This document shows, one piece after another, positions 25,004-32,824 of a stretch of DNA of 37,462 bases (position 1 is the stretch's first letter; each line of letters opens with the position of its first letter). The notes under the pieces were generated by a model, which was not told where the DNA came from, did not search any database, and saw only the letters and a list, made by a program, of their open reading frames with translations. Position numbers and translations under genes: made by a program. The stretch is from Gemmatimonadales bacterium. GTDB lineage: Bacteria; Gemmatimonadota; Gemmatimonadetes; Longimicrobiales; Gaopeijiaceae. The DNA is taken from contig REBS01000075.1 of NCBI GenBank assembly GCA_007692605.1, forward strand, positions 1 through 37,462. The letters run 5' to 3'.

Positions 25004-25417
25004 TCATACCTGGACCTCGGCTTCGCCGGTGACCACCTCGGTCCCGTCCTGGGTCGTGCAGACCGTCTCGAGGCGAGCCCGGCGCCGCTCGGGGTCGAGC
25101 TCGCGCACGGTCACCCGGGCGGTCACGGTGTCACCGATCCGCACGGGCGCGGTGAATCGGAGCGTCTGGCCCACGTAGATCGTCCCCGGGCCCGGCAGCC
25201 GGGTCCCCAGGACGGTCGAGATGAGCGAGGCCGAGAGCATCCCGTGTGCGACCCGCCCCTTGAAGCGGGACTCCGACGCGGCCACCTCGTCGATGTGCGC
25301 CGGGTTCATGTCGCCGGTCACTCCGGCGAAGAGGATCACGTCGGCCTCGGTGACGGTCTTGCTGAAGTGCGCACTCTGGCCCACCTCGAGCGCTTCGAAT
25401 CGTGCGGTGTCGGTCAT
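25004..25417 (-). CDS. MaoC-like (R)-enoyl-CoA hydratase
   Basis: 137 aa, single hot-dog domain. The hydratase motif is clear: AGVTGDMNPAHIDEVAA, with Asp36 and His41 in the D-x4-H arrangement of PhaJ/MaoC enzymes, then RFKGRVAHGMLSASLISTVL and an ending beta region with VGQTLRFTAPVRIGDTVTAR. It should hydrate or dehydrate an acyl-CoA or acyl-ACP at C2-C3 with (R) stereochemistry. It is the last gene of the LacI-headed operon, starting 2 nt after the symporter stop. In that context it may act on the acyl-thioester made by the two ligases; whether in synthesis or breakdown is not shown. Confidence 0.88.
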   Translation of the reverse strand: MTDTARFEALEVGQSAHFSKTVTEADVILFAGVTGDMNPAHIDEVAASESRFKGRVAHGMLSASLISTVLGTRLPGPGTIYVGQTLRFTAPVRIGDTVTARVTVRELDPERRRARLETVCTTQDGTEVVTGEAEVQV

Positions 25418-25419
25418 CG

Positions 25420-26964
25420 TCAGGCCTCCATCACGACCCGGATGTCCGGGTCCAGGGTGTCTGCCGCCGTCTCGCGGGTCACCCACGAGACGCCGAAGAA
25501 CATCAGGATCGAAAGGACGAGGGAGAGACCGGAGACGGTGACTCCCACGGGAAAGGAGTAGAGCTCGAAGAAGGCGAAGGTCTCGAAGACGAGGGTGATC
25601 GAGAGCCCGGTGCCGATCGAGGCGATCGCCCCGGCCCGCGTGGCCCCCTTCCAGTTGAGCCCGATCGCCAGCGCGGGCACGAGGGTCGAGGCGAACAGCC
25701 CCCATCCGAACACCCCCAGGAAGGCCACGAGCATCCCGGAGTACTGGGCCAGGAGGGCGGCCGCCACCGAGATGATCACGGTGCAGATGCGCCCCCAGAG
25801 GAGCTCGTTCTTGATCCGCTTGCCCAGCGAGATCGGGATGTCGTGCATCATCGCCGCGGCCCCGATGTTCATGAAGGAGTTCACGGTGCTCATGATCGCC
25901 GCCGCCACCCCCGAGAAGACGAGCGCGGCCAGAAACAGGGGGGTGTAGTTCAGCAGGAAGATCGGGGTGGCGTTGTCGGGGTTCGTGAGGGGGGCGAGCG
26001 CACCCTCGACGGTCAGCGCCTTCACCGAGACCCCGACCCCGAAGTACAGGAGCATCGCCACGATCAGCGCGAAGGTCGTGACCAGGGGGTACCAGCGCAG
26101 CTTCCGCGGGTCGCGGAGCATGTAGAACTTGTGGATCACGTGCGGCTGCCCGAGCGATCCCATCCCGAAGACGAAGAAGAAGGAGAGCGCGGCGATCGGG
26201 GTCAGGTGCCCCCAGGGACCGAGGAAGCCGGGGTCCGCCGCCAGAATGGTCTCCGAGATCCCCGAAAGCCCTCCCCCGGCCTGCAGGGTGAAGAGGAAGA
26301 CAAGCACCGAGGCAACCGCCATGAGCGAGCCCTGGAAGACGTCGGTGTAGATCCCGGCCACGATCCCACCGCCCACCGCGTACGCCATGGTGATCCCCAT
26401 CCCCAGCCAGATCCCCCACCCCACCCCGATCCCGAAGACCGCGTCGATCACCAGTCCCAGCGCCAGGATGTTGGTGGCCATGTATCCGATCACCGCCACC
26501 AGGATCGAGACCCCGGCCAGCCCCTGCGCCAGGGGAGACCGATACCGGGCCCCGATCGCGTCCGGCAGGGTGATCGTGTGGCGGACCTCGGCCATCAGGC
26601 GGAGCCGCTTGGCCAGCACCCAGGCGCCCATCGCGTTGGTGAGCGCCGCGGGCAGGATGATGAACATCGCCCCGAGCCCGATCGAGTAGACGAGCCCGGG
26701 CCCCCCGATGAAGGCGAACCCCGAGAGGGTGGCCGACATGACCGAGAGCGAGAGCGCGATCAGCCCGATCCCCTTGCCCGCCACGAAGAAGTCGCCCGCC
26801 GTGCGCGTGCGACGGGTGGCCCACGCTCCGATCACCGTCACGATCACGAAGTAGCCGATCGCGACCCAGACGATCGTGGGCTCGACCACGTGGGGCAGCT
26901 CCTCGACCTGCGCCGTCACCGAGCTCGGCACGATCCCGGTCGAGAGGAGTCCGAGGAGGCTCAT
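25420..26964 (-). CDS. Sodium:solute symporter (SSF) family transporter
   Basis: 514 aa, with about 13 hydrophobic helices. Family features: WVAIGYFVIVTVIGAWATRR followed by TAGDFFVAGKGIGLIALSLS, SATLSGFAFIGGPGLVYSIG, ITLPDAIGARY, YAVGGGIVAGIYTDVFQGSL, GSLGQPHVIHKFYM and VFSGVAAAIMSTVNSFMNIG, all typical of the SSF group that includes PutP, PanF and ActP. These bring a solute in with Na+. Which solute is open; monocarboxylate or another organic acid would fit the acyl-CoA ligases around it. ATG 26964 overlaps the 4-TM gene stop as ATGA, and the MaoC gene starts 2 nt after its own stop. Confidence 0.92.
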   Translation of the reverse strand: MSLLGLLSTGIVPSSVTAQVEELPHVVEPTIVWVAIGYFVIVTVIGAWATRRTRTAGDFFVAGKGIGLIALSLSVMSATLSGFAFIGGPGLVYSIGLGAMFIILPAALTNAMGAWVLAKRLRLMAEVRHTITLPDAIGARYRSPLAQGLAGVSILVAVIGYMATNILALGLVIDAVFGIGVGWGIWLGMGITMAYAVGGGIVAGIYTDVFQGSLMAVASVLVFLFTLQAGGGLSGISETILAADPGFLGPWGHLTPIAALSFFFVFGMGSLGQPHVIHKFYMLRDPRKLRWYPLVTTFALIVAMLLYFGVGVSVKALTVEGALAPLTNPDNATPIFLLNYTPLFLAALVFSGVAAAIMSTVNSFMNIGAAAMMHDIPISLGKRIKNELLWGRICTVIISVAAALLAQYSGMLVAFLGVFGWGLFASTLVPALAIGLNWKGATRAGAIASIGTGLSITLVFETFAFFELYSFPVGVTVSGLSLVLSILMFFGVSWVTRETAADTLDPDIRVVMEA

Positions 26965-27473
26965 TTCGGCATCTCTCCCCGCGCCCGCAGCGCCTCGTCG
27001 CGCACCCGCTCGAGGTCGCCCTCACCCAGCGTCAGCTCGTCGAAGGTCCAGGCATATGCGACCGGCACCAGGAAGAAGGGGAGGAACCCGATGACGTACA
27101 TGATCACCGCGGCCCGGGGGGGCAGCCCCAGCCAGAGCGTCGGGTCACCCGGATCGGCGGGGGGCAGGGCGAGCACGAGGCCGAAGCCCCCCATCACGAT
27201 CACCAGGACCATCGAGAAGGGGATCCAGAGGCGCCCGATGCTTCCACCCCGCGCGGCGCCCACGGCCATCGTCGCCACCATGATCACCGAGGTCCCCACC
27301 ATGAAGAGCCAGGGCGCCCATCCCGGGGTTCCCCCCGGCAGGAAGGCCGATGCGTAGGCGACCCCGATGGCGATCGACGACGCCACGATCAACAGGAGCG
27401 CCCAGCGGTGCATGTCGGGGCCCGCCGGCTGCGGGGGCTGCGAGGGCTGCGCGGACTGCGCTTCGTCGCTCAT
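26961..27473 (-). CDS. Four-helix membrane protein, likely partner of the SSF transporter
   Basis: 170 aa from ATG 27473 (overlaps the acyl-CoA ligase stop as ATGA). After a Gln/Pro-rich head (QSAQPSQPPQPAGP) come four hydrophobic segments: WALLLIVASSIAIGVAYASA, WAPWLFMVGTSVIMVATMAV, LWIPFSMVLVIVMGGFGLVL and AVIMYVIGFLPFFLVPVAYA, then an acidic/basic tail (ELTLGEGDLERVRDEALRAR). I recognise no named family. Small membrane partners (for example DUF485 or DUF4212 proteins) often sit next to SSF genes; this one has the same position and coupling but a different sequence. Being subunit of the transporter is inference. Confidence 0.7.
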   Translation of the reverse strand: MSDEAQSAQPSQPPQPAGPDMHRWALLLIVASSIAIGVAYASAFLPGGTPGWAPWLFMVGTSVIMVATMAVGAARGGSIGRLWIPFSMVLVIVMGGFGLVLALPPADPGDPTLWLGLPPRAAVIMYVIGFLPFFLVPVAYAWTFDELTLGEGDLERVRDEALRARGEMPK

Positions 27474-29206
27474 CGCGTCTCCTCGTTGGTGGGGGCGGGG
27501 GCTGACGCGGACGATTCGGACGATTCGGGGGATTCGGGGGACCCGGACGTCGGGGCCTCCGGCGCCGCCGCCGCATAGATCGCCTCGATGGCCTCCCGGT
27601 GCCGCTCGGCCACCACGGCGCGCCGCACCTTGAGCGTCGGGGTCAGCTCCCCCCGCTCCACCGTCCACTCCTCGGCGAGCAGGTGGTGGCGCCGCACCTG
27701 CTCGGTGCGCGAGAGATCCCGATTGACCCGGGCCACCGCGCGGTCGACCCGCTCGAGCACTCGCGGATGCCCCACGAGGGCCTCCCAGTCACCCTCGATC
27801 CCTTCGGACCCAGCCCAGTCCTCGACTTCGCTCCGGTTCAGGACGAGGAGCGCCGAGACGAACTTCCGCCCCTCGCCCACGAGCATCGCCTGGGCGATCC
27901 AGGGATCCCGCACGAACCGGGTCTCGATCGGCAGCGGGGCCACCTTCTTTCCCGTCGAGAGCGCCAGGAGCTCCTTCTTGCGCCCGGTCACATGCAGGAA
28001 TCCGGCATCGTCGAGCCGCCCCAGGTCCCCCGTCAGGAGCCAGTTCCCATCGGGGGTGAAGGCGCGATGGGTCTCGTCGGGCCGGTTCAGGTAGCCCGAG
28101 AAGGTCAGCGGCCCCCGGCGCAGGAGGATCTCGCCGTCGGTGGCGATCCTCAGCTCCGTGCCCGGCATCGGGGGACCGGCGCTCGCCAGGTCGTGGCGCT
28201 CGGGCCGATTCATCGTCGCACACAGGTGTTCGGTGAGGCCGTACGCGCCGAGCACCCGCACCCCCACCTCCTCGAGCGCCTCGGATACCTCGGGGTCGAG
28301 CGTCGCCCCCCCCGAGGTCGCCACGCGCAAGCGCCGCCCGAAGTAGTGGGGCACCCGCTCCGCCGGATCGCCCCCGGTGGCGGCGTGCTCCCGAAGCCCC
28401 TCCACGGCCTTCTCGAAGAAGCGCGGAAGCCCCCCGAACACGGTCGGATCATGGGCGCGCGCGGCCTCCCAGACCCGCCGGTGATCCTCGACCAGGACCG
28501 CCTCGATCCCCGTCAGGATCCGCGTGTAGAGCCCGAAGACCCGCTCCGCCGCATGACAGTACGGCAGAAAAGAGAGCGTCACATCACCCTCGCGCAGCCC
28601 CAGCGCCTCGCGAATCGAGGCGGCCGAGGCCAGCAGGTAGCGGTGCGAGAGCCGGGCCCCCTTCGGCTCGCCCGTCGACCCCGAGGTATAGATGAGGAGG
28701 GCGTCGTCGCCGAGCCCGGCCCCGGAGCCGGGCCACCGCTCCGGACTCTCGCCCGTCGACTCCCCGAGACCGGGCGAATCGACCTCGGACTCGTCGAGCA
28801 CCTCCCGCAGCCGGGGCAGCACGCCGGTCAGCTCGCGCAGGAACTCGACCCGCTCCCCGAGGTCGGCCACGGCGAGAACGACCCCGGCGTCGGCCAGCAG
28901 CGTGCGGCTCTGGGCGGGAGCGCTCGAGGGATACAGTCCCACCGGAACCGCCCCCGCCATCAGCGCCCCCAGGTCCGCGATCGGCCAGAGGGGTCGACTC
29001 CCCGCCCAGATCGCCACCCGGTCCCCGGGCTCCACCCCCTCGGCCCGCAACCGTCGGGCGAAGGCCTCGGAGCGCCGGGCCCACTCGCCCCAGCTCAGCA
29101 CCCGGCCCTCGGGAAAAGTGCGCAGGGCGGGCGCTTCGGGGTGGCGCGCGACCCTGCGCCGGAAGAGCTCGACGACATTGGGTTGCCCCGCGCTGAGCGC
29201 CGTCAT
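27470..29206 (-). CDS. Long-chain-type acyl-CoA ligase (AMP-binding, FAA1/FadD15-like)
   Basis: 578 aa. Adenylation landmarks: LLIYTSGSTGEPKGARLSHR (P-loop-like A3), LSFLPYCHAAERVFGLYT, VFGGLPRFFEKAV, LGAYGLTEHLCATMNRP (A5), LLTGDLGRLDDAGFLHVTGR (A7-A8), KKELLALSTGKKVAPLPIE and LTPTLKVRRAVV at the end, all as in the COG1022 long-chain ligases. It should activate a carboxylic acid to acyl-AMP and then acyl-CoA; a long or hydrophobic acid is the family norm. The C-terminus has a Ser/Pro/Glu low-complexity tail of about 25 residues. ATGA overlaps at both ends couple it to the KASIII-like B gene and the 4-TM gene. Confidence 0.92.
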   Translation of the reverse strand: MTALSAGQPNVVELFRRRVARHPEAPALRTFPEGRVLSWGEWARRSEAFARRLRAEGVEPGDRVAIWAGSRPLWPIADLGALMAGAVPVGLYPSSAPAQSRTLLADAGVVLAVADLGERVEFLRELTGVLPRLREVLDESEVDSPGLGESTGESPERWPGSGAGLGDDALLIYTSGSTGEPKGARLSHRYLLASAASIREALGLREGDVTLSFLPYCHAAERVFGLYTRILTGIEAVLVEDHRRVWEAARAHDPTVFGGLPRFFEKAVEGLREHAATGGDPAERVPHYFGRRLRVATSGGATLDPEVSEALEEVGVRVLGAYGLTEHLCATMNRPERHDLASAGPPMPGTELRIATDGEILLRRGPLTFSGYLNRPDETHRAFTPDGNWLLTGDLGRLDDAGFLHVTGRKKELLALSTGKKVAPLPIETRFVRDPWIAQAMLVGEGRKFVSALLVLNRSEVEDWAGSEGIEGDWEALVGHPRVLERVDRAVARVNRDLSRTEQVRRHHLLAEEWTVERGELTPTLKVRRAVVAERHREAIEAIYAAAAPEAPTSGSPESPESSESSASAPAPTNEETR

Positions 29207-30246
29207 GCGGCCTCCTCGCCCTCGAAGGGGCCCCAGTGCAGCGCGGTCGCGGCCCAGCTGTAGCCGGTCCCCGCCGAGAGCGCCACGGAGAGCATCCCCT
29301 CTCGCAGCCGCCCCATCGCCTCGCCCTCGGCGAGCGCGATGATGGGGTCGACCGCCGAGATGTGCCCGTAGCGATCCAGGTAGAGCGAGTTCTCTTCCGC
29401 CAGCCCCAGCTCGCCCAGGATCGCCTCGAAGATCGACCGCTTGGTGTGCAGGGTAGCCAGAAACTCCAGCTCCTCCGGCTCCCGACCACTCCGCCGGATC
29501 GCCTCGCGGGCCACCCCGAGGAAGCGCTCCATCGAGACCGCGTCGAGCCCCTCCTTCATCGATTCCAGGTCGTGCACGTCGAGGCTGTGGAGGCCGTCGC
29601 GGACCGTCGCCTCCGACGTGGGCATCCGGCTCCCCCCGGCAGGCACCCGGACATGCTCCGAGAAACTCCCGTCGGTACGGAAGGCCGAGCGGAGGATGAC
29701 ATTGCGCGGCCAGTCCCGCCGGAGCACCACGGCCGCCGCCCCGTCGCCGAAGTTGAACATGAAGCGGGCGCTGCGGTTGGTGTAGTCCAGGAGCTCGGCC
29801 TCGCGCGACGCGGCGGCGAGCACGACGGTCCGGAGCGCCGGATCGGCGTGCATGATGTCGGCGGCGACCCGAAGGGCGACCGGCGCCCCAGCCGAGACCG
29901 CCGCGATCTCGAAGGCGAAGGCCCGCTCCGCTCCGATCAGGTGCTGGATCCGGGGCGCGGCCAGCCAGACCGGATAGTCCTTGTGCGGGCTTCCGAAGTA
30001 GAGCACGGCGTCGATCTCGGACGGATCCAGCGGCGCTCCGAGTCGACCGCCCGCATCCTCGATGGCGGCCAGGGCGGCGCGGGCGGCCAGGTCACTCACC
30101 TGATCTGCGGGGCCCCCGACCCGCTTTTCGTGCAGCCCCATCCGGTCGCGGACCACCTCGACGGGGATCCCGGAGCGGCTCGCGAGCTGTTCGGCCGTCA
30201 TCACCCCCTCGGGGAAGGCGGTCCCCAGCCCGGCGATCCCGATCAT
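29203..30246 (-). CDS. KASIII-like protein B (catalytic Cys replaced by Ser)
   Basis: 347 aa with the thiolase/FabH fold (N-terminal GIAGLGTAFPEG, KRVGGPADQVSDLAARAA, middle NFGDGAAAVVL, C-terminal domain ending near LSVALSAGTGYSWAATAL). Compared with FabH the nucleophile region AACxGF reads AAVSAGAP, so Ser118 stands in place of Cys; the His is kept in TLHTKRSI (His267); the Asn of GNTS is His295 in RYGHISAV. A Ser would not be expected to condense acyl groups like a normal FabH, so it may be an acyltransferase, a regulatory partner or a half of a heterodimer with KASIII-like A two genes upstream. ATGA overlaps on both sides. No close named relative is recognised. Confidence 0.85.
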   Translation of the reverse strand: MIGIAGLGTAFPEGVMTAEQLASRSGIPVEVVRDRMGLHEKRVGGPADQVSDLAARAALAAIEDAGGRLGAPLDPSEIDAVLYFGSPHKDYPVWLAAPRIQHLIGAERAFAFEIAAVSAGAPVALRVAADIMHADPALRTVVLAAASREAELLDYTNRSARFMFNFGDGAAAVVLRRDWPRNVILRSAFRTDGSFSEHVRVPAGGSRMPTSEATVRDGLHSLDVHDLESMKEGLDAVSMERFLGVAREAIRRSGREPEELEFLATLHTKRSIFEAILGELGLAEENSLYLDRYGHISAVDPIIALAEGEAMGRLREGMLSVALSAGTGYSWAATALHWGPFEGEEAA

Positions 30247-31808
30247 GAGGCCTCCCCGGGCTGGCCGAAGGTCCGCTCCAGGAGGGGTCGGTCGGGCTTG
30301 CCGATCGAGGTGCGCGGGATCGCATCGACGAAGGCGAAGTCGGCGGGCACCTTGAAGCGGGCGAGGCGGGGCCCCAGAAAGTCGCGCAGCTCGTCGGCGG
30401 TGACCGCCCCGGACTCGCGAGGAGCCACGATCGCGACGGGCACCTCGTTCCACTTCGGGTGCGGCCGTCCGATCACGCAGACTTCGGCCACCTCCGGGTG
30501 CTCCAGGATCGCCTGCTCCACCTCGGCGGGATAGATGTTCTCGCCCCCGCTCTTCAGCATCTGCTTTTTGCGGCCCGCGATGAAGGTGAAGCCCTCGGCG
30601 TCCCACGAGGCCAGATCGCCCGTGCGAAACCAGCCCCCCTCGAAGGCCTCCTCGGTCTCCTGCGGACGCCCCCAGTACTCGCGAAAGAGGTTGGGGCCCT
30701 GCAGGACGATCTCGCCCACCTCACCGGGGGCCACATCCTCTCCCGCGGGCCCCACGATCCGGGCGTCGAGGCTGAACGAGGGCTTGCCCGCGAACCCCGG
30801 CGCCGACGCGGCCCGGTCGAGCTGGTCGAGTTCGGTGAGAAAGGCGGTCGGCGCGGTCTCGGTGAGCCCGTACCCCCCGGCGAAGGGCACCCCCTTCTCA
30901 CGAAACCGCTCGACGATCTCGAGCGGGCAGGCGTCGCCCCCGTTGTACATGAAGCGCAGCGAGCCCAGCTCCGCCTCGGCCCAGTCGGGAGAGTTGACCA
31001 GCATCGTGTGGATCGCCGGCACCCCGAGCATGACGTTCACCCCCTCGTCGCGGATCACCGCCAGCGTCTCCTCGGGATCGAAGCCCCGGGGCATGATCAC
31101 CCGACCCCCGGCCAGGAGGGTCGGCAGGGTGAACAGCCCGATCCCCCCCACATGCATGAGGGGCAGGATCGTGAGCGAGGTATCGCGCCAGGTCAGCCCC
31201 ACGGCCAGGATATCGTTGATGGCGTTCCAGAAGAGATTCCGGTGCGTCAGGAGTGCGCCCTTGGGGCGGCCGGTGGTGCCCGAAGTGTAGACCATCAGGA
31301 CGGGATCGTCGTCGCCCGGGAGCTGCGCCATGGGGGTCGGGCGGTGCGGCCGGTCGCCCGCGCCCTCCGACGCCGAGTCCGCGAGCGCCTCGTACTCGCC
31401 GGGCACTCCGATCACCCGGCACCCGGCGTTCTCGGAGAGGGCCTCGCCGAGCTCCTCCTGTTCGGGGCCCACGAAGACCACCTCGACCCCGGCATCCGAC
31501 GTCTGGAAGGCCAGCTCGGCGGCCGTGAGCCGCCAGTTCAGCGGCACGGCGATCGCGCCCAGCCGGCCCGCCGCGAAGAGGAGGTCCAGGAAGCGCGCGT
31601 CGTTCCACATCAGGATCCCGAACCGGTCCCCCGCCCCGACGCCCGTGCTCTCGAGCACGGCGACCGCCCGCTCGACCCCCGCAGCCATCTCCCGATAGCT
31701 GCGGCTCCCCTCGGGGGTGACGAGCGCGGTCCGGTCGGGGTGCATGAGGGCGGCCTTCTCCATCCAGTAGCCGATCCCGGGAATGTGGCGGGCGCGGGCG
31801 TCGCTCAT
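30243..31808 (-). CDS. Acyl-CoA ligase (AMP-binding, class I adenylate-forming)
   Basis: 521 aa. Start ATG 31808 overlaps the KASIII-like A stop as ATGA. Motifs: LMVYTSGTTGRPKGALLTHR (A3), LTILPLMHVGGIGLFTLPTL, RFMYNGGDACPLEIVERF, FAGGYGLTETAPTAF (A5), GWFRTGDLASWDAEGFTFIA (A7), GRKKQMLKSGGENIYPAEVE (A8) and PRTSIGKPDRPLL (A10 Lys). The domain order and length match medium-chain or aromatic acid ligases (FadK, 4CL, fatty acid-CoA ligase groups). Its acid substrate is unknown. Together with the larger ligase two genes downstream it gives the operon two acid-activation enzymes of different subfamilies, so two acids may be joined, or one acid at different stages. Confidence 0.92.
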   Translation of the reverse strand: MSDARARHIPGIGYWMEKAALMHPDRTALVTPEGSRSYREMAAGVERAVAVLESTGVGAGDRFGILMWNDARFLDLLFAAGRLGAIAVPLNWRLTAAELAFQTSDAGVEVVFVGPEQEELGEALSENAGCRVIGVPGEYEALADSASEGAGDRPHRPTPMAQLPGDDDPVLMVYTSGTTGRPKGALLTHRNLFWNAINDILAVGLTWRDTSLTILPLMHVGGIGLFTLPTLLAGGRVIMPRGFDPEETLAVIRDEGVNVMLGVPAIHTMLVNSPDWAEAELGSLRFMYNGGDACPLEIVERFREKGVPFAGGYGLTETAPTAFLTELDQLDRAASAPGFAGKPSFSLDARIVGPAGEDVAPGEVGEIVLQGPNLFREYWGRPQETEEAFEGGWFRTGDLASWDAEGFTFIAGRKKQMLKSGGENIYPAEVEQAILEHPEVAEVCVIGRPHPKWNEVPVAIVAPRESGAVTADELRDFLGPRLARFKVPADFAFVDAIPRTSIGKPDRPLLERTFGQPGEAS

Positions 31809-32824
31809 GGGGCCTCCCGGAGATTCCAGATCATCGCCAGCGAGCCCATGGCCAGCCCGGCGCCCGATCCGGTGAGGACGAGAAGCTCGCCGGGTCGGAT
31901 CCGCTCCGACCGGACTGCGTCGTCGAGGGCCATGGGCAGGCAGGCCGATCCGGTGTAGCCCCACTTGTCCATGATGGTGGGCGCCTTCTCCATGGGCTCG
32001 TCCAGCACCCTCATGACCTCGCGGATCGTCGAGAGGTTGACCTGGGTCCAGAGCCAGTGGTCGACCTCGGGGACCGTGCGATCGATCCGGCCCAGGACCT
32101 CGCGGACGATCGCCGGCCACCCCTCGAGATTCACCTCGGGCGGATACTTCTTCACGAAGTGCAGTCGATTGCGGTAGCCCTCGGCGAGCACCTCGGGGGT
32201 GATGGGCTCCGCGGTGCCCCCCGCGAAGACGCCGAGCCCGTCGGAAAGGGACCCGTCGGCGCGAAACTCCGAGGCCAGGATCCCCGGCTCCGGGCTGCGC
32301 CCGACCACCACCGCCCCGGCCCCGTCGGCGAAGATCGTCACCGTCTTCTTGTCGGTCGGGTCCACGAACTTCGTCATCGCGTACGCGGCGACCACCAGGA
32401 TCCGGTTCAGCCGGGGCTCGGCCACCAGGTACTTGGCGGCCAGGTCGAGGGCGGTGACGAAGCCGGTGCACGCCGCGTTCACGTCGAAGGTGCCCGTCGT
32501 GTACGGAAGCCCGAGCCGTCCGTGCAGCACCGAGGCCGTCGGGGGCGAGATGTACTCGGGGGTGTCGGTCGAGACCACCAGGAGGTCGATCTCGTCGGGC
32601 CCCACTCCGGCCGCCTCCATCGCCCGGCGGGCCGCCGGCTCGGCCAGGTCGGCGACCGACTCGTCGGGGCCGCACCACCGGCGCTCCCGGATCCCGAGCG
32701 TGCCCGAGACGAACTCGTCGATCTCCTCGCCCAGGCTGCGCGAGAGCTCGGCATTCGTGACCACGCGCTCGGGCACGAAGCTGCCGGTGCCGAGAATCGT
32801 CGGGTGCGTCGCGGATCGGCTCAT
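31805..32824 (-). CDS. KASIII-like protein A (3-oxoacyl-ACP synthase III family, altered His and Asn)
   Basis: 339 aa from ATG 32824, sharing one base with the lacI stop (TGATG). The FabH fold is well kept: ILGTGSFVPERVVTN, LGIRERRW, DLLVVSTDTPEYISPPTASV, DVNAACTGFVTALDLAAKYL with the nucleophile Cys119, FADGAGAVVV, and the end domain. At the other catalytic positions it departs: FabH PHQAN reads LWTQVN, placing Thr260 for His, and GNTS reads GYTGSAC, placing Tyr290 for Asn. So the usual Cys-His-Asn set is reduced to Cys. It is first behind the regulator in the operon. Decarboxylative condensation is doubtful; acyl transfer, thioester cleavage, or a joint active site with KASIII-like B are alternatives. 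Confidence 0.9.
   Translation of the reverse strand: MSRSATHPTILGTGSFVPERVVTNAELSRSLGEEIDEFVSGTLGIRERRWCGPDESVADLAEPAARRAMEAAGVGPDEIDLLVVSTDTPEYISPPTASVLHGRLGLPYTTGTFDVNAACTGFVTALDLAAKYLVAEPRLNRILVVAAYAMTKFVDPTDKKTVTIFADGAGAVVVGRSPEPGILASEFRADGSLSDGLGVFAGGTAEPITPEVLAEGYRNRLHFVKKYPPEVNLEGWPAIVREVLGRIDRTVPEVDHWLWTQVNLSTIREVMRVLDEPMEKAPTIMDKWGYTGSACLPMALDDAVRSERIRPGELLVLTGSGAGLAMGSLAMIWNLREAP

Noticed and set aside
25004..31808. OleABCD olefin, standard beta-oxidation or PHB synthesis as the identity of the operon
   Set aside because: No OleB/OleD, no acyl-CoA or 3-hydroxyacyl-CoA dehydrogenase, no standard thiolase, reductase or PHB synthase, and both KASIII-like proteins have altered catalytic residues.
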